Positions 38,420 to 49,189 of a DNA stretch of 64,000 bases are shown piece after piece. The notes below the pieces were generated by a model, which made no database searches, had not been told where the DNA came from, and was given only the letters and a program-made list of their open reading frames with translations. The DNA comes from Plectrocnemia conspersa (taxonomy: Eukaryota > Arthropoda > Insecta > Trichoptera > Polycentropodidae). A program made the position numbers and the translations under genes. The stretch spans positions 186,001-250,000 of the forward strand of contig VTFK01000096.1 in the NCBI GenBank assembly GCA_009617715.1, given 5' to 3'. Positions within the stretch are counted from its first letter, which is position 1, and the number at the start of each line of letters is the position of its first letter.

Positions 38420-38920
38420 TTTAGTTTTGGCGCCCCCTTCAATCTTGCTCCTGCCAAGCGGTGATTGTAGGTCACGATCCTCATCAATGAAGCAACGACG
38501 AAGAAGGAATACGGAACGTGACGCTTTAATAATGTTTCAAGCCAAAGTTTCTCTATTTGTTTACTATTTTTTTCCACCAAACCAAAACAACATCATCAAA
38601 AGACGCGACCTCTACGTTGCGTTGTGCCGTTAGCCGCAATCGAGAAAATTCGGTCTATGCTTTGCATTTTTGTTATTTGATATCGCCACGCACAGGTGCG
38701 GTGTCGACGGTCGCCCACGACAGAGTGTTTCGGAAACAATTTCGCCTCGGCACGAATCGCTGTGTGCTAAAGAGATTTAAGCGCAGCCCAGCGCCAGACA
38801 AATGGTTTGCCATTAAGCTCGTGACGCTGCGGGCCCGGCTAATCGCGGGTTAACCCGCCCTAACTGCCTGTCTGGCCGCCGTACGTCACTCGACTAACTA
38901 ATTCCCCATTTTAACGGACG
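38420..38920. promoter_or_regulatory. GC-rich island with 14-bp palindrome
   Basis: An island of near-balanced base composition lies inside AT-rich intron 7. It contains the perfect palindrome GCGGGTTAACCCGC (38845-38858) and many CpGs. Frames on both strands are open but give low-complexity, unrecognised peptides. It is best read as a conserved non-coding or enhancer candidate; a lineage-specific exon cannot be excluded. Confidence 0.3.
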
Positions 38921-39086
38921 ATGCAGTTGTTGTCGCAGAGTAAACAAAAACAGCCAATTGTTGGAAATCACGACTCGTTTGCGTAATAACGGCTTTTCTT
39001 TCACAGATAAATACCGGGAAACCCGGATTTTCACGCAAATTAACTACCGTACATTGGTGAATCAAATTATGGCACACCAAAAAATA

Positions 39087-39150
39087 ACGATTCCATCGTG
39101 TACTGCGAGTTCAGACTTACGATTCCATCGTGTACTGCGAGTTCAGACTT
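39087..39150. repeat. Two exact tandem copies of a 32-bp unit
   Basis: The unit, starting ACGATTCCATCGTGTACTGC and ending GTTCAGACTT, occurs at 39087-39118 and again at 39119-39150 without mismatch. Exact identity points to a recent duplication or replication slippage. Confidence 0.9.
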
Positions 39151-39359
39151 ATCAACTTAATAAGTCACTTGTTATAAAAAAGCACGCCTGGCTAACAATT
39201 CGATCGCTATATCTATAACCTGATCGATCACGACACAATATATAGATATATTCACAATCGGTTTTAAGGGTGAAGAAGTGTGACTTTGCAACCAAATAGA
39301 CGCTGAAAAAGCTGGAAACAGCAGCAGTAATAGTTGTTAACATATATAAAATTACCACA

Positions 39360-39480
39360 TATATGCAGGGGGAGAAGACAAATTCCCGGGGCTTGTTCTT
39401 CTTGAAGGGCCCCACTCTGGATAAAATCATAGCAAGAATATATTTATAAAAAAGTGAAAACCGACCTCAGATAATGAATC
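39360..39480 (+). repeat. Repeat A 5' fragment
   Basis: AATATATTTATAAAAAAGTG and GAAAACCGACCTCAGATAAT match the 5' part of repeat A at 22550-22600 and, inverted, 49560-49620. The preceding CCCGGGGC-rich segment also resembles the GGGCCC-rich end at 49210-49260. Confidence 0.5.
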
Positions 39481-40086
39481 TGAACTAGACTATACTCTAT
39501 TTGCGTTAACACAGTGAGTTCGAGAGCTATCCATTTCATCATTATTCATAATTGAGAAAGAGATGTAAAGTTTGGGTTTACGCCTAAAGCACGCTCGATA
39601 TACTTAGCATTACTCCGATTGATTGATTGATAAATATAAAAAATATAGTAATGATTTAAATTTGTATAAAATATAAACAATAATTTCCGGGATATTCGAA
39701 TGCATTAGTTTTGCTAATCAATAAACATGGTGAAAGATGCAATCGGTACTCGGATTATTTTATTGAAGATATGGTTGCCATTATTAAAACTTGTCTCAAT
39801 CAAAGCTCTGTTAATGGATTTGTCTTATGTCCGAGTGACGAGGTTTTTTTTTAGATATCATTGCATTATTTATCTATTAGCTTTGTATAATAAGATATTT
39901 AATACAAAGCGTGTAATATATATATTGCTTTTAAAATTATTATCTCAATTTAAGAAAGATCTCTTCAACTCTGAATTTTGCAAATGCAATGCAAAGACGA
40001 AAAACTATATTTGGTCGCTTAAATAGTCAAATGTTACAACACAAGGAGGAACTCAAATATCCGAGGGTATATTTAAACAGAACTTA

Positions 40087-40960
40087 GAGTACGCTCGGGA
40101 TAAGGATTCCGGTTTGTTATTGTGTGCGTGAACTGTGTGGCTCAAAACAATTTCGCTCAGAATATTTAATTTTTTTATTTTAAAAGAAAATATATGTTTA
40201 TTTAACATACATACATCTGAGCTAAGTTGGAAATTTCAACGGACAATTAAAAATATATTATTTAATCGAAGAAACCAGACATTGATGTCATTAATTAAAT
40301 ATTTACAAAATTCAAAATCTTTCACTAGTCAAAAAAATAATAAAGTCTTTAGCTATTCTTCAAAAGAAAAAAGATATAAAATGGGGAAAGAAATTATTTG
40401 CAGATTGTTTAATGGCTCAACGACTCTATTAAATCATTAGAATCCATTGAATAAATTAAAAAATTATCATTGGCGCAACGATAAGGATAATAACTTTTTT
40501 AAGCCTTACAGAGAATAGTGTAAAAAAAACCAACAACGTACGGATTAATGGAAAAATAATTAAAATATTTTAATCCACGGGTAAGAGAACGAATAATTTA
40601 CAGTGTATATTTGAAGCCTTGATATCAATTAGCCCAGATATGCCCAAGAAATTTTGTTCTCTTAAAATTTCATTTATAAATAAAAAAAACAGTGGCACGA
40701 GTTTAGTGACCTACCCATGGGACAGTAGGCATATATGGGTTAAACCAATATCAACACAAAATTATTTAAAATAAATCACTAGAGAAGATTGAACTTCTGT
40801 GCCACACTGCACTTTAATGACGAATACCAGCGTTGACGAATCAGCGAATGTCCTTAAAAGAGAAGGCGAGACAACGAAGTACACGCTACATTGCTTCTCT
40901 CTCTCATATACATGTACACGCACACAATAACAAACCGGCATTCTTATCCCGAGCGTACTC
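40087..40960. mobile_element. Non-autonomous DNA transposon with 45-bp terminal inverted repeats
   Basis: The left end GAGTACGCTCGGGATAAG, continuing through CCGGTTTGTTATTGTGTGCG, is mirrored at the right end by CGCACACAATAACAAACCGG and CTTATCCCGAGCGTACTC. TA dinucleotides flank both ends (40085-40086 and 40961-40962), as expected of Tc1/mariner-type target-site duplications. The 874-bp interior has a 101-codon frame (40135-40440) containing NRRNQTLMSLIKYLQN and KMGKEIICRLFNGST. It matches no transposase I know, although part of the frame is shared with the copy at 37.3-37.7 kb. It could be a deletion derivative of an unrecognised autonomous element. Confidence 0.75.
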
Positions 40961-41652
40961 TACATGCTAAAAACATATTTTTACTAAAAGGAAACAACTG
41001 AGAAGATCCCAGATGAACAAATCAATAATTAAAATAAATAGGAGAGGCATCCAATGGGATGTTTTCTTTGCATGGCAATATTGTATTAAAAATAATAATT
41101 ATTCTGCATATATAAACAAATTGTAAATAAATAAATAAATAATAATAAAATCGACGAGATTGACCATTTTACTGATAAAAATGTCAATAAAAAATCATTC
41201 TCTTTTCTTTTATAGAGTGGTCATCTTTATGTTGCTGCTATGGTTATTGACTGTCAAACGAAGCGGAATAATTTAGTTAATAGAAAAGTTGGCAAAACCA
41301 CTTTTTATTTAGAGAACGATATTTATCATCGCCAAATTTTAATTATTTTAAGCTTTCTGTTATGTACAAATCCTTTAAATAAAATGACAAAATGTCCGAA
41401 ATATGACATAAAAAGATTTGCATTTTCTTGTGAAAGAATTCTCGAGAAAATTTCATTCAGTAATATAATTTTTAACTAATTTTTCTATAACTTTAAGTTA
41501 TTTTTAGGTACAATAAATCAGATATATCACGACATTTCCGAATTTGTGAGTCAATAGTATTTGTTTTAGGAATATATCTACTAAGTTAAAAACTTTTTAT
41601 GAAATGTCTGAACTTTTTTTGGTTTTGTATAACGAATGTTGTCCGCTTTCAG

Positions 41653-41836
41653 TTATGGTCATCAAACAAATGGAGCCTGAAGGACGAGTACAAGCTGCTG
41701 TCGGAGCTAGGGGCGCCGGCGTACTACGAGCAGCCGCCCCCCGCAGGGCTCTTCCCCCCCGCCGCCGCCCCAGCCCACGACCTGCCGCCCTACGACCCGC
41801 CCAGCCTCTACAATCCGCCCATAGGAACCAGCCTAG
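41653..41836 (+). CDS. sv: Pax2/5/8 exon 8 (homeodomain-replacing region and Pro-rich start of transactivation domain)
   Basis: The exon encodes LWSSNKWSLKDEYKLLSELG, then APAYYEQPPPAGLFPPAAAP and further Pro/Tyr-rich sequence ending PPIGTSL. The acceptor is CCGCTTTCAG before 41653 (phase 0) and the donor is CCTAG/GTGAGT at 41837 (phase 1). The first 20 residues look helical and folded, and follow exon 7 in the position of the truncated homeodomain. The rest is a disordered activation-type region. The exon is strikingly GC-rich, with G/C at most third codon positions against an AT-rich background; that contrast itself supports coding. The Pro/Ala-rich segment has lineage-specific expansions, so exact residues are not diagnostic. 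Confidence 0.93.
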
Positions 41837-43490
41837 GTGAGTTCAAATCCAACGAAGCGACCTTGCGCACGCGCACGACCTCCAACATCGTGATTTTGTC
41901 TGAAGCTCGTGCAATTATTTGCGTGAAGACGAGCGCGACTTCCGTGTCGAAACGTAGATCGCACACACCTTGCGGTTGGGTCGTTATTAACTATGTTTTC
42001 TGACTGACACCGTTTGGGTTCATTTTTGTAACGTGTGAACGCACAATTTTACCGCAAATGCGTATTGTAGACAATTTCATTGATTTGATAACATTTTATA
42101 TTGTCATGCATAATTTTTAACGAATAATAAATTCTTAATTATATAATTCCAACATATATTTCAACTCTGTCTTGGTCATTTTTTAAGATAGTCAATTCAT
42201 ATTTAATGAATTTAAGAATTACATAAAAATATTATATATAAAAAGTCACAAGTTGACAAGAGACTACACAAAATTAGAATATACCGTAATTACCTTACTT
42301 AAGGTAGAGAATACATTCGAACAAATCTTCTTACACTCAAAGTGTTTATAGCTTTGAAAATATTTATGTTTGAAAATCATTTTTTTGGAAAATTGTATTT
42401 AAAAATTAAACACTACAGGGAAAAAAATAAGTTATAATTTAAATCAATGCATGATTTTAACTTACTGTACAGCGTAATTCTCGGGTATACAAAAATCACG
42501 AAAATATTATTAGTAGAGTTAATTATTGAAATTTTTATTATTTTAAATTAATTTTTAAAGTAATCTTCAATGCATGTTGAAAAAAATTGCTATAATAAAT
42601 GTGCTAATCATAAATAAATTTATTAGAACAAATATTTTTTCTACTCCTAATAATTAATTTATAAAATATTTTAAATACTAGCACCCCACCCCACCCGCTT
42701 ATAATTTTATGGATAATTTCTGAATATATATATTACAAATAAATAGCTAGCTGTACACCAAGATAATTACTTAATTTATTATTTTTTTTAATACGGCAAC
42801 AACAAAGTTTAATTTTAATACCACAACATAAATGACAACACTAAACACTTCACATATACATTTTTATTCAGAAATCCACTACAGAATCTAGCATAATAAT
42901 AAAGTATTATAATTAGTTGAAAGTATCCGTATTTATGTTTAATTGATACGCGATTACATCATCTCAACATGCGCAAATAATGTAAACTTCATAAACAAAT
43001 ATAAATATAAAATTTTTGTTTTTTTATCAAATTTAATGCTATAGTTTAAAAATATGATAATACATCAATCATACCATCAAGATAACTATTTAAATCAAAA
43101 AATAAAATTATGTATGTATGTAACAGGCTTTCAAAAGTATCCCCCTGGAGGCCGCGTGCGGCCACCGTCAGGTTTCAGTGCGCTAACCATAGGTTCGTTA
43201 AGCTAAAGGCAAGTCCATACAATGGTCAAAAGCATCGCTAAAATCAGGACAATAGAGAACCCATGCTGTACTGTTCTATACAATTAATCGAGCAACACAC
43301 GTTTTGATCGGTCGATTGTAGCGTCCATCATATCTAAAGAAAAGGTTCAGCATACCGTGCCGACGCTGTTGACCAATATCTGGACGAGCCATTAGAATAA
43401 AAATAATTTTCCTCAATACAATAGGGAAAATTTCCTCAAAATCCTTATACATGTTAATAAGGATATCACATGACAAACCTTTTGTTACAG
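41837..43490 (+). other. Intron 8 of the Pax gene
   Basis: 1.65 kb, mostly AT-rich. Around 43140-43450 the composition is more balanced. On the - strand a frame includes ARPDIGQQRRHGMLNLFFRY and DGRYNRPIKTCVARLIV, which has the look of an old transposon-encoded segment, but I cannot assign a family. Nothing else was recognised. Confidence 0.5.
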
Positions 43491-43718
43491 GCGGAAACGA
43501 GGGATCAGCCGGCGGTGGCGGAGGCTTCAACTGCGGAGCCGCGAGCCCAGGGCTGCCACCCGCCGGGGGCCCCGAGCGACCCGGAAGCGGAGGCGCGGGC
43601 AGTACGGGAGGTACGGGGCTGCTGCCCCTGCAGCCCGGCCCCCCGCACTACGGCACAGCCCTTCCTGCATTCGCGCACTACGCGCCCCCCGGGGGAGAAT
43701 CGCCTCCTCTCCTCACAT
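43491..43718 (+). CDS. sv: Pax2/5/8 exon 9 (Gly/Pro-rich transactivation region)
   Basis: The exon encodes a Gly/Pro/Ala-rich segment: GGNEGSAGGGGGFNCGAASP, a central PERPGSGGAGSTGGTGLLPL, and QPGPPHYGTALPAFAHYAPP ending GGESPPLLT. The acceptor is TTTGTTACAG before 43491 and the donor is CACAT/GTAAGT at 43719; both sides are phase 1, so it is a symmetric 76-codon cassette. The very high GC content resembles exon 8. The region matches in character the Pro/Ser/Thr/Tyr-rich activation domain of Pax2/5/8, which has little sequence conservation. Open frames in the other phases and on the - strand are shadows of this GC-rich composition. Skipping it would leave exon 8 joined in frame to exon 10. 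Confidence 0.9.
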
Positions 43719-44054
43719 GTAAGTACATTGTAACCTTTAAAACAACCTATATGCAACAATTCTCCCTATATATGATGACGTCACCATAAGTGCGACGGGA
43801 ATGTTTTGAGCGTAGCTTATATGCGTAATGGGCGTTAATTTTGAACATAGATTAAGCAATCAAATTAACGACGAGTTGTTTGTATATATTGTATATACAA
43901 TGTTGAATCTAAAAAAATCTTGTTGAACAATATTTTGTACGAATTTCCATTCTTTGCTCATAAGTTTTCTCTGTAGCTTAATATTCTTTAGTATTTGTGT
44001 ATATTTACATATTGTGTTCAGTTAAGTGCTCATTAAATTTGAGAAAATTAAAGT

Positions 44055-44330
44055 GCCAGCACAATAAACCAGTGACTAATACCTGATAGAACTTGCTTCT
44101 CATCCCATATAGACCCTAATCTTTTTTTTTTAAATTTCTATCGTATCTGGGAGATCGAAATTAATGACTAATATATGAATATTATTTCGATCGATCATCA
44201 CAGATTATGTTTTCCTAGATTTTTCTTGTCTCGAAAATGAATACGGGGAAGAATAATAAATTAAATCAAACCAGGTTGAACATCTATTGCTTGTACCCTG
44301 TATCATAGTTCATAATTAATAAAATATATG
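44055..44330 (+). repeat. tRNA-like SINE copy 4
   Basis: It begins GCCAGCACAATAAACCAGTG. After a decayed B-box region it has TTTCTATCGTATCTGGGAGA, the GATCGATCATCACAGATTA block, and CCTAGATTTTTCTTGTCTC, with a weaker tail. The first 15 bases are nearly identical to copy 5, which fixes the 5' end of the family. Confidence 0.65.
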
Positions 44331-44335
44331 TCACT

Positions 44336-44553
44336 CAGTGGTGTAGTGGGGGTGGAACGTCATTCCAGTACTTTTTCCATGACCGATTTTGTTAAAAGAT
44401 CTAGTAAAATTTATTTTAGCTTAATAAAATAGTCACTGACAGCACAATTTTAAACAGCAGGATATTTCGTCTCCTGGTTCATATAAACTTATATTTCATT
44501 GATTATCCCAAAAGGAGTAGCATTTCGATATTTTTTTTAGAACTACATCACTG
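44336..44553. mobile_element. Possible short hAT-like MITE
   Basis: The ends CAGTGGTGTAGT and ACTACATCACTG are inverted copies with one mismatch, and CAGTG termini are usual for hAT elements. No 8-bp target-site duplication is visible, and the right end overlaps the start of the adjoining tandem array. The call is therefore weak. Confidence 0.35.
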
Positions 44554-44990
44554 GTGCTCCTGCTTCGGCGTGACTCAAAAAGGCACATTGGACCACTTTG
44601 TATTAATAAATTGAAGCGGTGCATTTTTAGTATATGCTTTGACGCGACTCTTGAGATTCATATCCAAGCTTAATTTGCAGGAATCAAAAAATATCCAATA
44701 ATTAAAATAATAAATCAATTGTCAGCTTCATGTACCTCCTTACTCAGTATGCCCTCCTGTGTTAATCAAATTGTATAAAAATAGTAGTTTGAAGTAGTGC
44801 TTTTTTAGTATACGCTTCGACGCGACTCTTGTGATTCGTATCTAAGCATAATTTGAAGGCATTAAGAAAAAACTTTTAACAATTAAAATAATAAATTAAT
44901 TATCAGCATCACGGTCTGCGACCTGCTCACTCCGTATGCGCTCCTACTATCGCGTGGCTTAAAAAACACAGTGAGCCAGTTTACTTTAGT
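44540..44990. repeat. Tandem repeat, about 2.5 copies of a 178-bp unit
   Basis: Successive units can be aligned at 44613 (GAAGCGGTGCATTTTTAGTA) and 44791 (GAAGTAGTGCTTTTTTAGTA), a 178-bp spacing. Shared later blocks are CGACGCGACTCTTG, AATTAAAATAATAAAT, TCAGC and GCTCCT. A partial unit precedes the first and another follows the second. Identity between units is moderate, so the array is not young. Confidence 0.75.
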
Positions 44991-45090
44991 ACTATTTAAT
45001 TTAACACTACACTACTAAGTAGATCTTCTTACAACCAAAAATCGGTCAAAAATAATCAATTAAGTCATTATTAATGATTTATTCTAGAAC

Positions 45091-45330
45091 CAGGGGTGGG
45101 GATGCATGTGGCCTTTTGACTCTTTTTTTTATAAATAAAATGAATACGCAATTTCATAATAAAATTAAGACACAATTTCCTTTGAACAAAGAACTATACG
45201 CAAGCGTTTGTAAAAAGATCGTAATCAACCCATGATATTTTGGGGGGGTCCAAAATTTCTGGTACTAATTTTGAGGTCATCAATTGAAATTTCTTGAGTG
45301 AGTCCAATGTGAAAAGGTTCTCCACCCCTG
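45091..45330. mobile_element. hAT-type MITE, 240 bp
   Basis: The left end CAGGGGTGGGGA and right end TCTCCACCCCTG form terminal inverted repeats of a type common in hAT elements. The flanks TTCTAGAAC and TTCTAGAC look like an 8-bp target-site duplication with a one-base indel. There is no transposase. The - strand frame across it is incidental. Confidence 0.7.
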
Positions 45331-46189
45331 TTCTAGACCATAATATGTATGGACAAGTATTTTGAAAAAATTGCGATAGTATGCTAAACTCTAAAATGTG
45401 CAGATGGATGCTGAAATTTACATTTTTTAAGCACATTTAGAGATTTTGTCTTATTTTTTTAAAGAGAAATTACGTTTTCTATTTATATTTTAAGTTCCTT
45501 AGTTTAAGTATATAAAAAAAAAATTTAAAATGTGATATAGATTCGAAAATGTAATGCAAAATAGATATTCAAAATACCTGTCTTATATAATATGATTCTA
45601 TCAAGTCGTTTTAGGGACAGACTCGATGACATTTCTATATCGTTTATATTATTAATATAAAACAAATTTCACCTCTTTTTTTACAAAATATTTTCTGAAG
45701 TAGTCTATATATGTATGGTATATATTTTAGTATACTGAACTATCAATATCAGGCGACCTTTTATGTAGATTTTTTACGTAATCTTATAGGAAAATATTTT
45801 GTGATGATATTTAAACGGTATTTTTATTTTTATTTTAAATACTATTAGCACTTAATTCTTTATAAAAAAAGCAAATCCTAAAAAAAATCTCAATAAAATA
45901 CTTTTTGTCTATTTCGTCACATTAGCTCATTCATCACTATTGAATTCAAACAGCAGATGCTACTATTAAGGCACAGCAAACGTCTAAAAAGTAATTAATT
46001 TTAATATATCTCTTGTTATTCTATTTAAAGCAGTCATAAATAATACTTACTTATTTTCCGAGATATTTTTTTCTCTTGTGATAAAAATTCCTAGGACACG
46101 TGTTTTCAATAATGTGAAGAAAAAAACATTTCTACCGGCTCCATTAGACCCGCGGCAGAAACGAGAGCACACTACTAATTAGTGGTGTA

Positions 46190-46340
46190 TTAGGGTGGGC
46201 GTGACGTCACACACCTATACACCCTTTCCCGAAAACCACTAACCGTATTAAGCCATTAGAGGACACCCTCAATTTAGTTACTGCGTGCTATGGACCACTC
46301 CGTGTGCTGCGATCGCACGTGTAGAGCCGAGCTACGATTA
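46190..46340. promoter_or_regulatory. Candidate regulatory island with CRE palindrome
   Basis: GTGACGTCAC at 46201-46210 is a perfect CRE/ATF palindrome. A RUNX-like AACCACTAACC follows about 30 bases later. The block is more GC-rich than the surrounding intron. Function is inferred. Confidence 0.25.
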
Positions 46341-47734
46341 ATTAGCATATCAAAATTAATTTTGACGTTATAGACGTATGCACATTTGTACATAATATGT
46401 ATATACACATATGAATACTGGAAATAAAAAATGAAATAGTTTAAATTATCTTAGTAATCGAGAACAGCATGATGTAACTCTAATCCTTCTTTAAAGCCGC
46501 GTAAAATATCAGAAGTCGGAAGATTAACTATAATATTTTTTTTACAATCTAAAATTACATATACATATTTATATATCATACTTATTTTCATTTGCTTTAT
46601 CCATCTTCCAGAATTTCTTCTCTTTTAAATTTATCAATTAGGATCGTTCAATTATATTACAACCAACCGCTTTACATTTCGCAATTTTGGTGTACATATT
46701 TTAATTCTTCAGCAGAATATCATGCCTACCTTGTGGTTTAATTAGTGCTGTGATATTTTACTTATATTCAGGTAATTTAAGAACTCGACTACATAATTGA
46801 TAGTTTCTTATTCGTCCCTTATTTTGCAAAATGAATATGATAAAAAAATTTTCAACTGACATCATCTCTTGAATCGATATTGATACAATAAATAATTATT
46901 TTAATTACATGCTATAAAAAGGCATTTTTGAGAGATTTTCATGATTTTCTCAATCTTAACATTTACAAAATTATTTCTAAGTTCAAAATATGCAATCTAC
47001 GTACGTGTTTTAAAAAACAAGTAACATGGTGTTTTCCCATTACGGCCGTGAACTTTGGCGTCGCGACGTTTTCTGGTTGTTTGTCGTCCTTGTCTCGCCG
47101 CAGTTTCCCGTATCTCTCTCGCTCTAGCCCAAATCCATTTTCCCCACTGTATAAGCCGAGCTTTTTCTATTTGGCGTCTCCGCCCGCCGTGCCACCCCTG
47201 GGCTCTCTTTTTTACCCCGACACGCCACGGTTTTCTCGTTTCGCCGTATTTTCCCTTCGGAATGCCACGCGCACGACACTGGATTATTTATTTTTTCGTG
47301 AAAATCGCGAAATTGTTACGTTATATTATGTCTCTAGACTCTTGTGCACACATAGATGTGTGTAATGTATAGAAAACTTCAACCGTAGAAGAATTTGACC
47401 TAATTGCAGTTAATTACTTGCAACCATTATTTATCAATTTTATCATATTTGATGGGCAAATATTTTAAAAAGATGCGCATTAAAATCAGCCTTAAATTAT
47501 GAGGGTTATATAAAATCAAATGAGTTACACAAATATTTGTATTGTCGATTCATTCTAAAGGATACAATGTAAAAAGGATACAGTGGACTTTTAAATATAG
47601 AAGACAATTCATAGCTTCTTAACTATTTGATAGTGAGGTATTTACATCATCATAATCATTGGCAATACAGCGCTTGATTTATTATCAGCCATTAATTTAA
47701 GTCTTCTGATTCTTCTTCGTCCGGCAATCTTACA

Positions 47735-47835
47735 TTTATTTATTTAAATTAAATTAAGACAATGGTAACTTAACAGGTTACCCCAATGCATCACTATGGT
47801 CGAAAACAATAATTGTATTATTGCAATACATATAA
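47735..47835 (+). repeat. Repeat C copy 1
   Basis: It shares TATTTAAATTAAATTAAGAC, GTTACCCCAATGC, ATGGTCGAAAA and a TTGTATTATT block with 54013-54125. The class is unknown. It lies just upstream of a repeat B copy. Confidence 0.6.
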
Positions 47836-47869
47836 AGAAGCAAACAAAAAAATCATAAAATAAAAATCT

Positions 47870-48200
47870 GTTTTGGACAACTTTTTCCATGTTGGCAATG
47901 GTTGGCCAGACGATTTTTTAATATTTCCATTATATTAAAATTCATAGTATTTTTTGGCCAAATTCAAGAGAGTCCCTGTTTAGTCCACGTCAAAAGGAAT
48001 AAAATCACTGTGCAAACACTCGGTTATTTAGCGTTCATATTAAGACTTTCTATAAAAATATTACAATTCACAATAAGTGAGAATCAATTGAAGCACATCT
48101 AAACCAAATTTTGACCAATAGGAGAGCGCAAAAAACAATTATCACTTCTCAGAAGTCAAAAATTCACGTCAAAAGGAATAAAATCGTGTCAGCGCAAAGT
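47870..48200 (+). repeat. Repeat B copy
   Basis: Blocks in order: GTTGGCCAGACGATTTTTTA, TATTTCCATTATATTAAAAT, TTTTTTGGCCAAATTCAAGA, AATAAGTGAGAATCAATTGA, AGCACATCTAAACC, CAATAGGAGAGCGCAAAAAA and TCACGTCAAAAGGAATAAAA. The copies at 2.5 kb (inverted) and 52.8 kb carry the same order. A 66-codon frame here is not a gene. Confidence 0.7.
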
Positions 48201-49189
48201 ATTCGTTTATATTTGCAGTGATTTATTTTTGATTTTTTACTTTTAGACGGATATTGCTACCCTAAAAAAATTTTAAGTGTATTTTCAACAACGCATTCTA
48301 CAGCCAATTGTGTCATTTTTATTTTGCAAAATGTTAATTGTAATAGCATATATTTAAAACTAAAATAATAAAAAAAATACTTAGTAATTGCCGAAATTCC
48401 AGTAATTATTCATTTTTCAATGGCAGGTTTTGATTTTTTATGGCGGATTTTATTTTAAATTAATTTAAATTAATGTTAAATAATTTATTATGGTATTATT
48501 TTTAAGCATACCGAGTTGTAGCTGCTACAACACATCGTTACTTTAATATTTAAGTCCACAATAACAACAACTAAATGAGTCTTTTTGGAAGCAGGAATAA
48601 TAAAAACAAAATTTTGTACTTATTTAAAGTTTTCAATAAATAATCTTAATTATTTGTTAATATGAAAAGTTGTATGTATGAATCAATTTTCATTATTCAA
48701 ATGTATTTTTCAATTCTTCATAACTTTTCAAATAACGAATATTTTGAAACTCAACTGTCAGTGGTGTTTTGTTAAGACTATAATTAATTTTACTGTAAAA
48801 GATTAAAATATATACGTTTTCTAGAATTTAGTTACTTTTTTTGACGTCACTTTACCTTATTGCCAAATAAAGCTCCGCTACGTAAACGTAGCACTGCTCC
48901 CCCGTTGTTTTACGATTTTGGCGTTACACGTGCAACGGTGGCAATTACCAGGGGGCGAATAATTTTTACGGGCCAACGTTGTGATCTCTGTCTGTCCCTG
49001 ACTGCTTCGTCGCAGTGAGCTCTGCACGCCCATTGGCTGCGGAAAATGTAGCACCGACCCCTCGTCCTGACAAACCCCACTAAAGCTTGCATTTTCACCA
49101 GGGCCGCATCAGAGCTTTCCTATTTTTTTAATTAGTTTTATAGTTAAAATAGTCTTTCTTTACTTTAAAGTAAAAATGTGTAAATCACT

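Larger units (their letters stand above)
34809..41652 (+). other. Intron 7 of the Pax gene
   Basis: A 6.8 kb intron. It contains SINE copy 3 (35217-35441), a partial - strand copy of the TIR element (37270-37660), a GC-rich island (38420-38920), a 32-bp tandem duplication (39087-39150), a repeat A 5' fragment (39360-39480) and the TIR element at 40087-40960. From 40961 to 41652 it is AT-rich, with only short frames that I do not recognise. Confidence 0.7.

Noticed and set aside
39727..40026. 99-codon + strand frame before the TIR element
   Set aside because: AT-rich chance frame, not shared with the second copy of the element and lying outside its inverted ends.
43470..43759. Alternative frames on both strands over exon 9
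   Set aside because: They are shadows of the GC-rich Pax exon, whose own frame is fixed by splice phase.
46928..47365. 145-codon + strand frame
   Set aside because: It begins in AT-rich intron and crosses a GC-rich island; composition is Ser/Phe/Leu/Arg-rich without a motif, and two frames are open over the same DNA.
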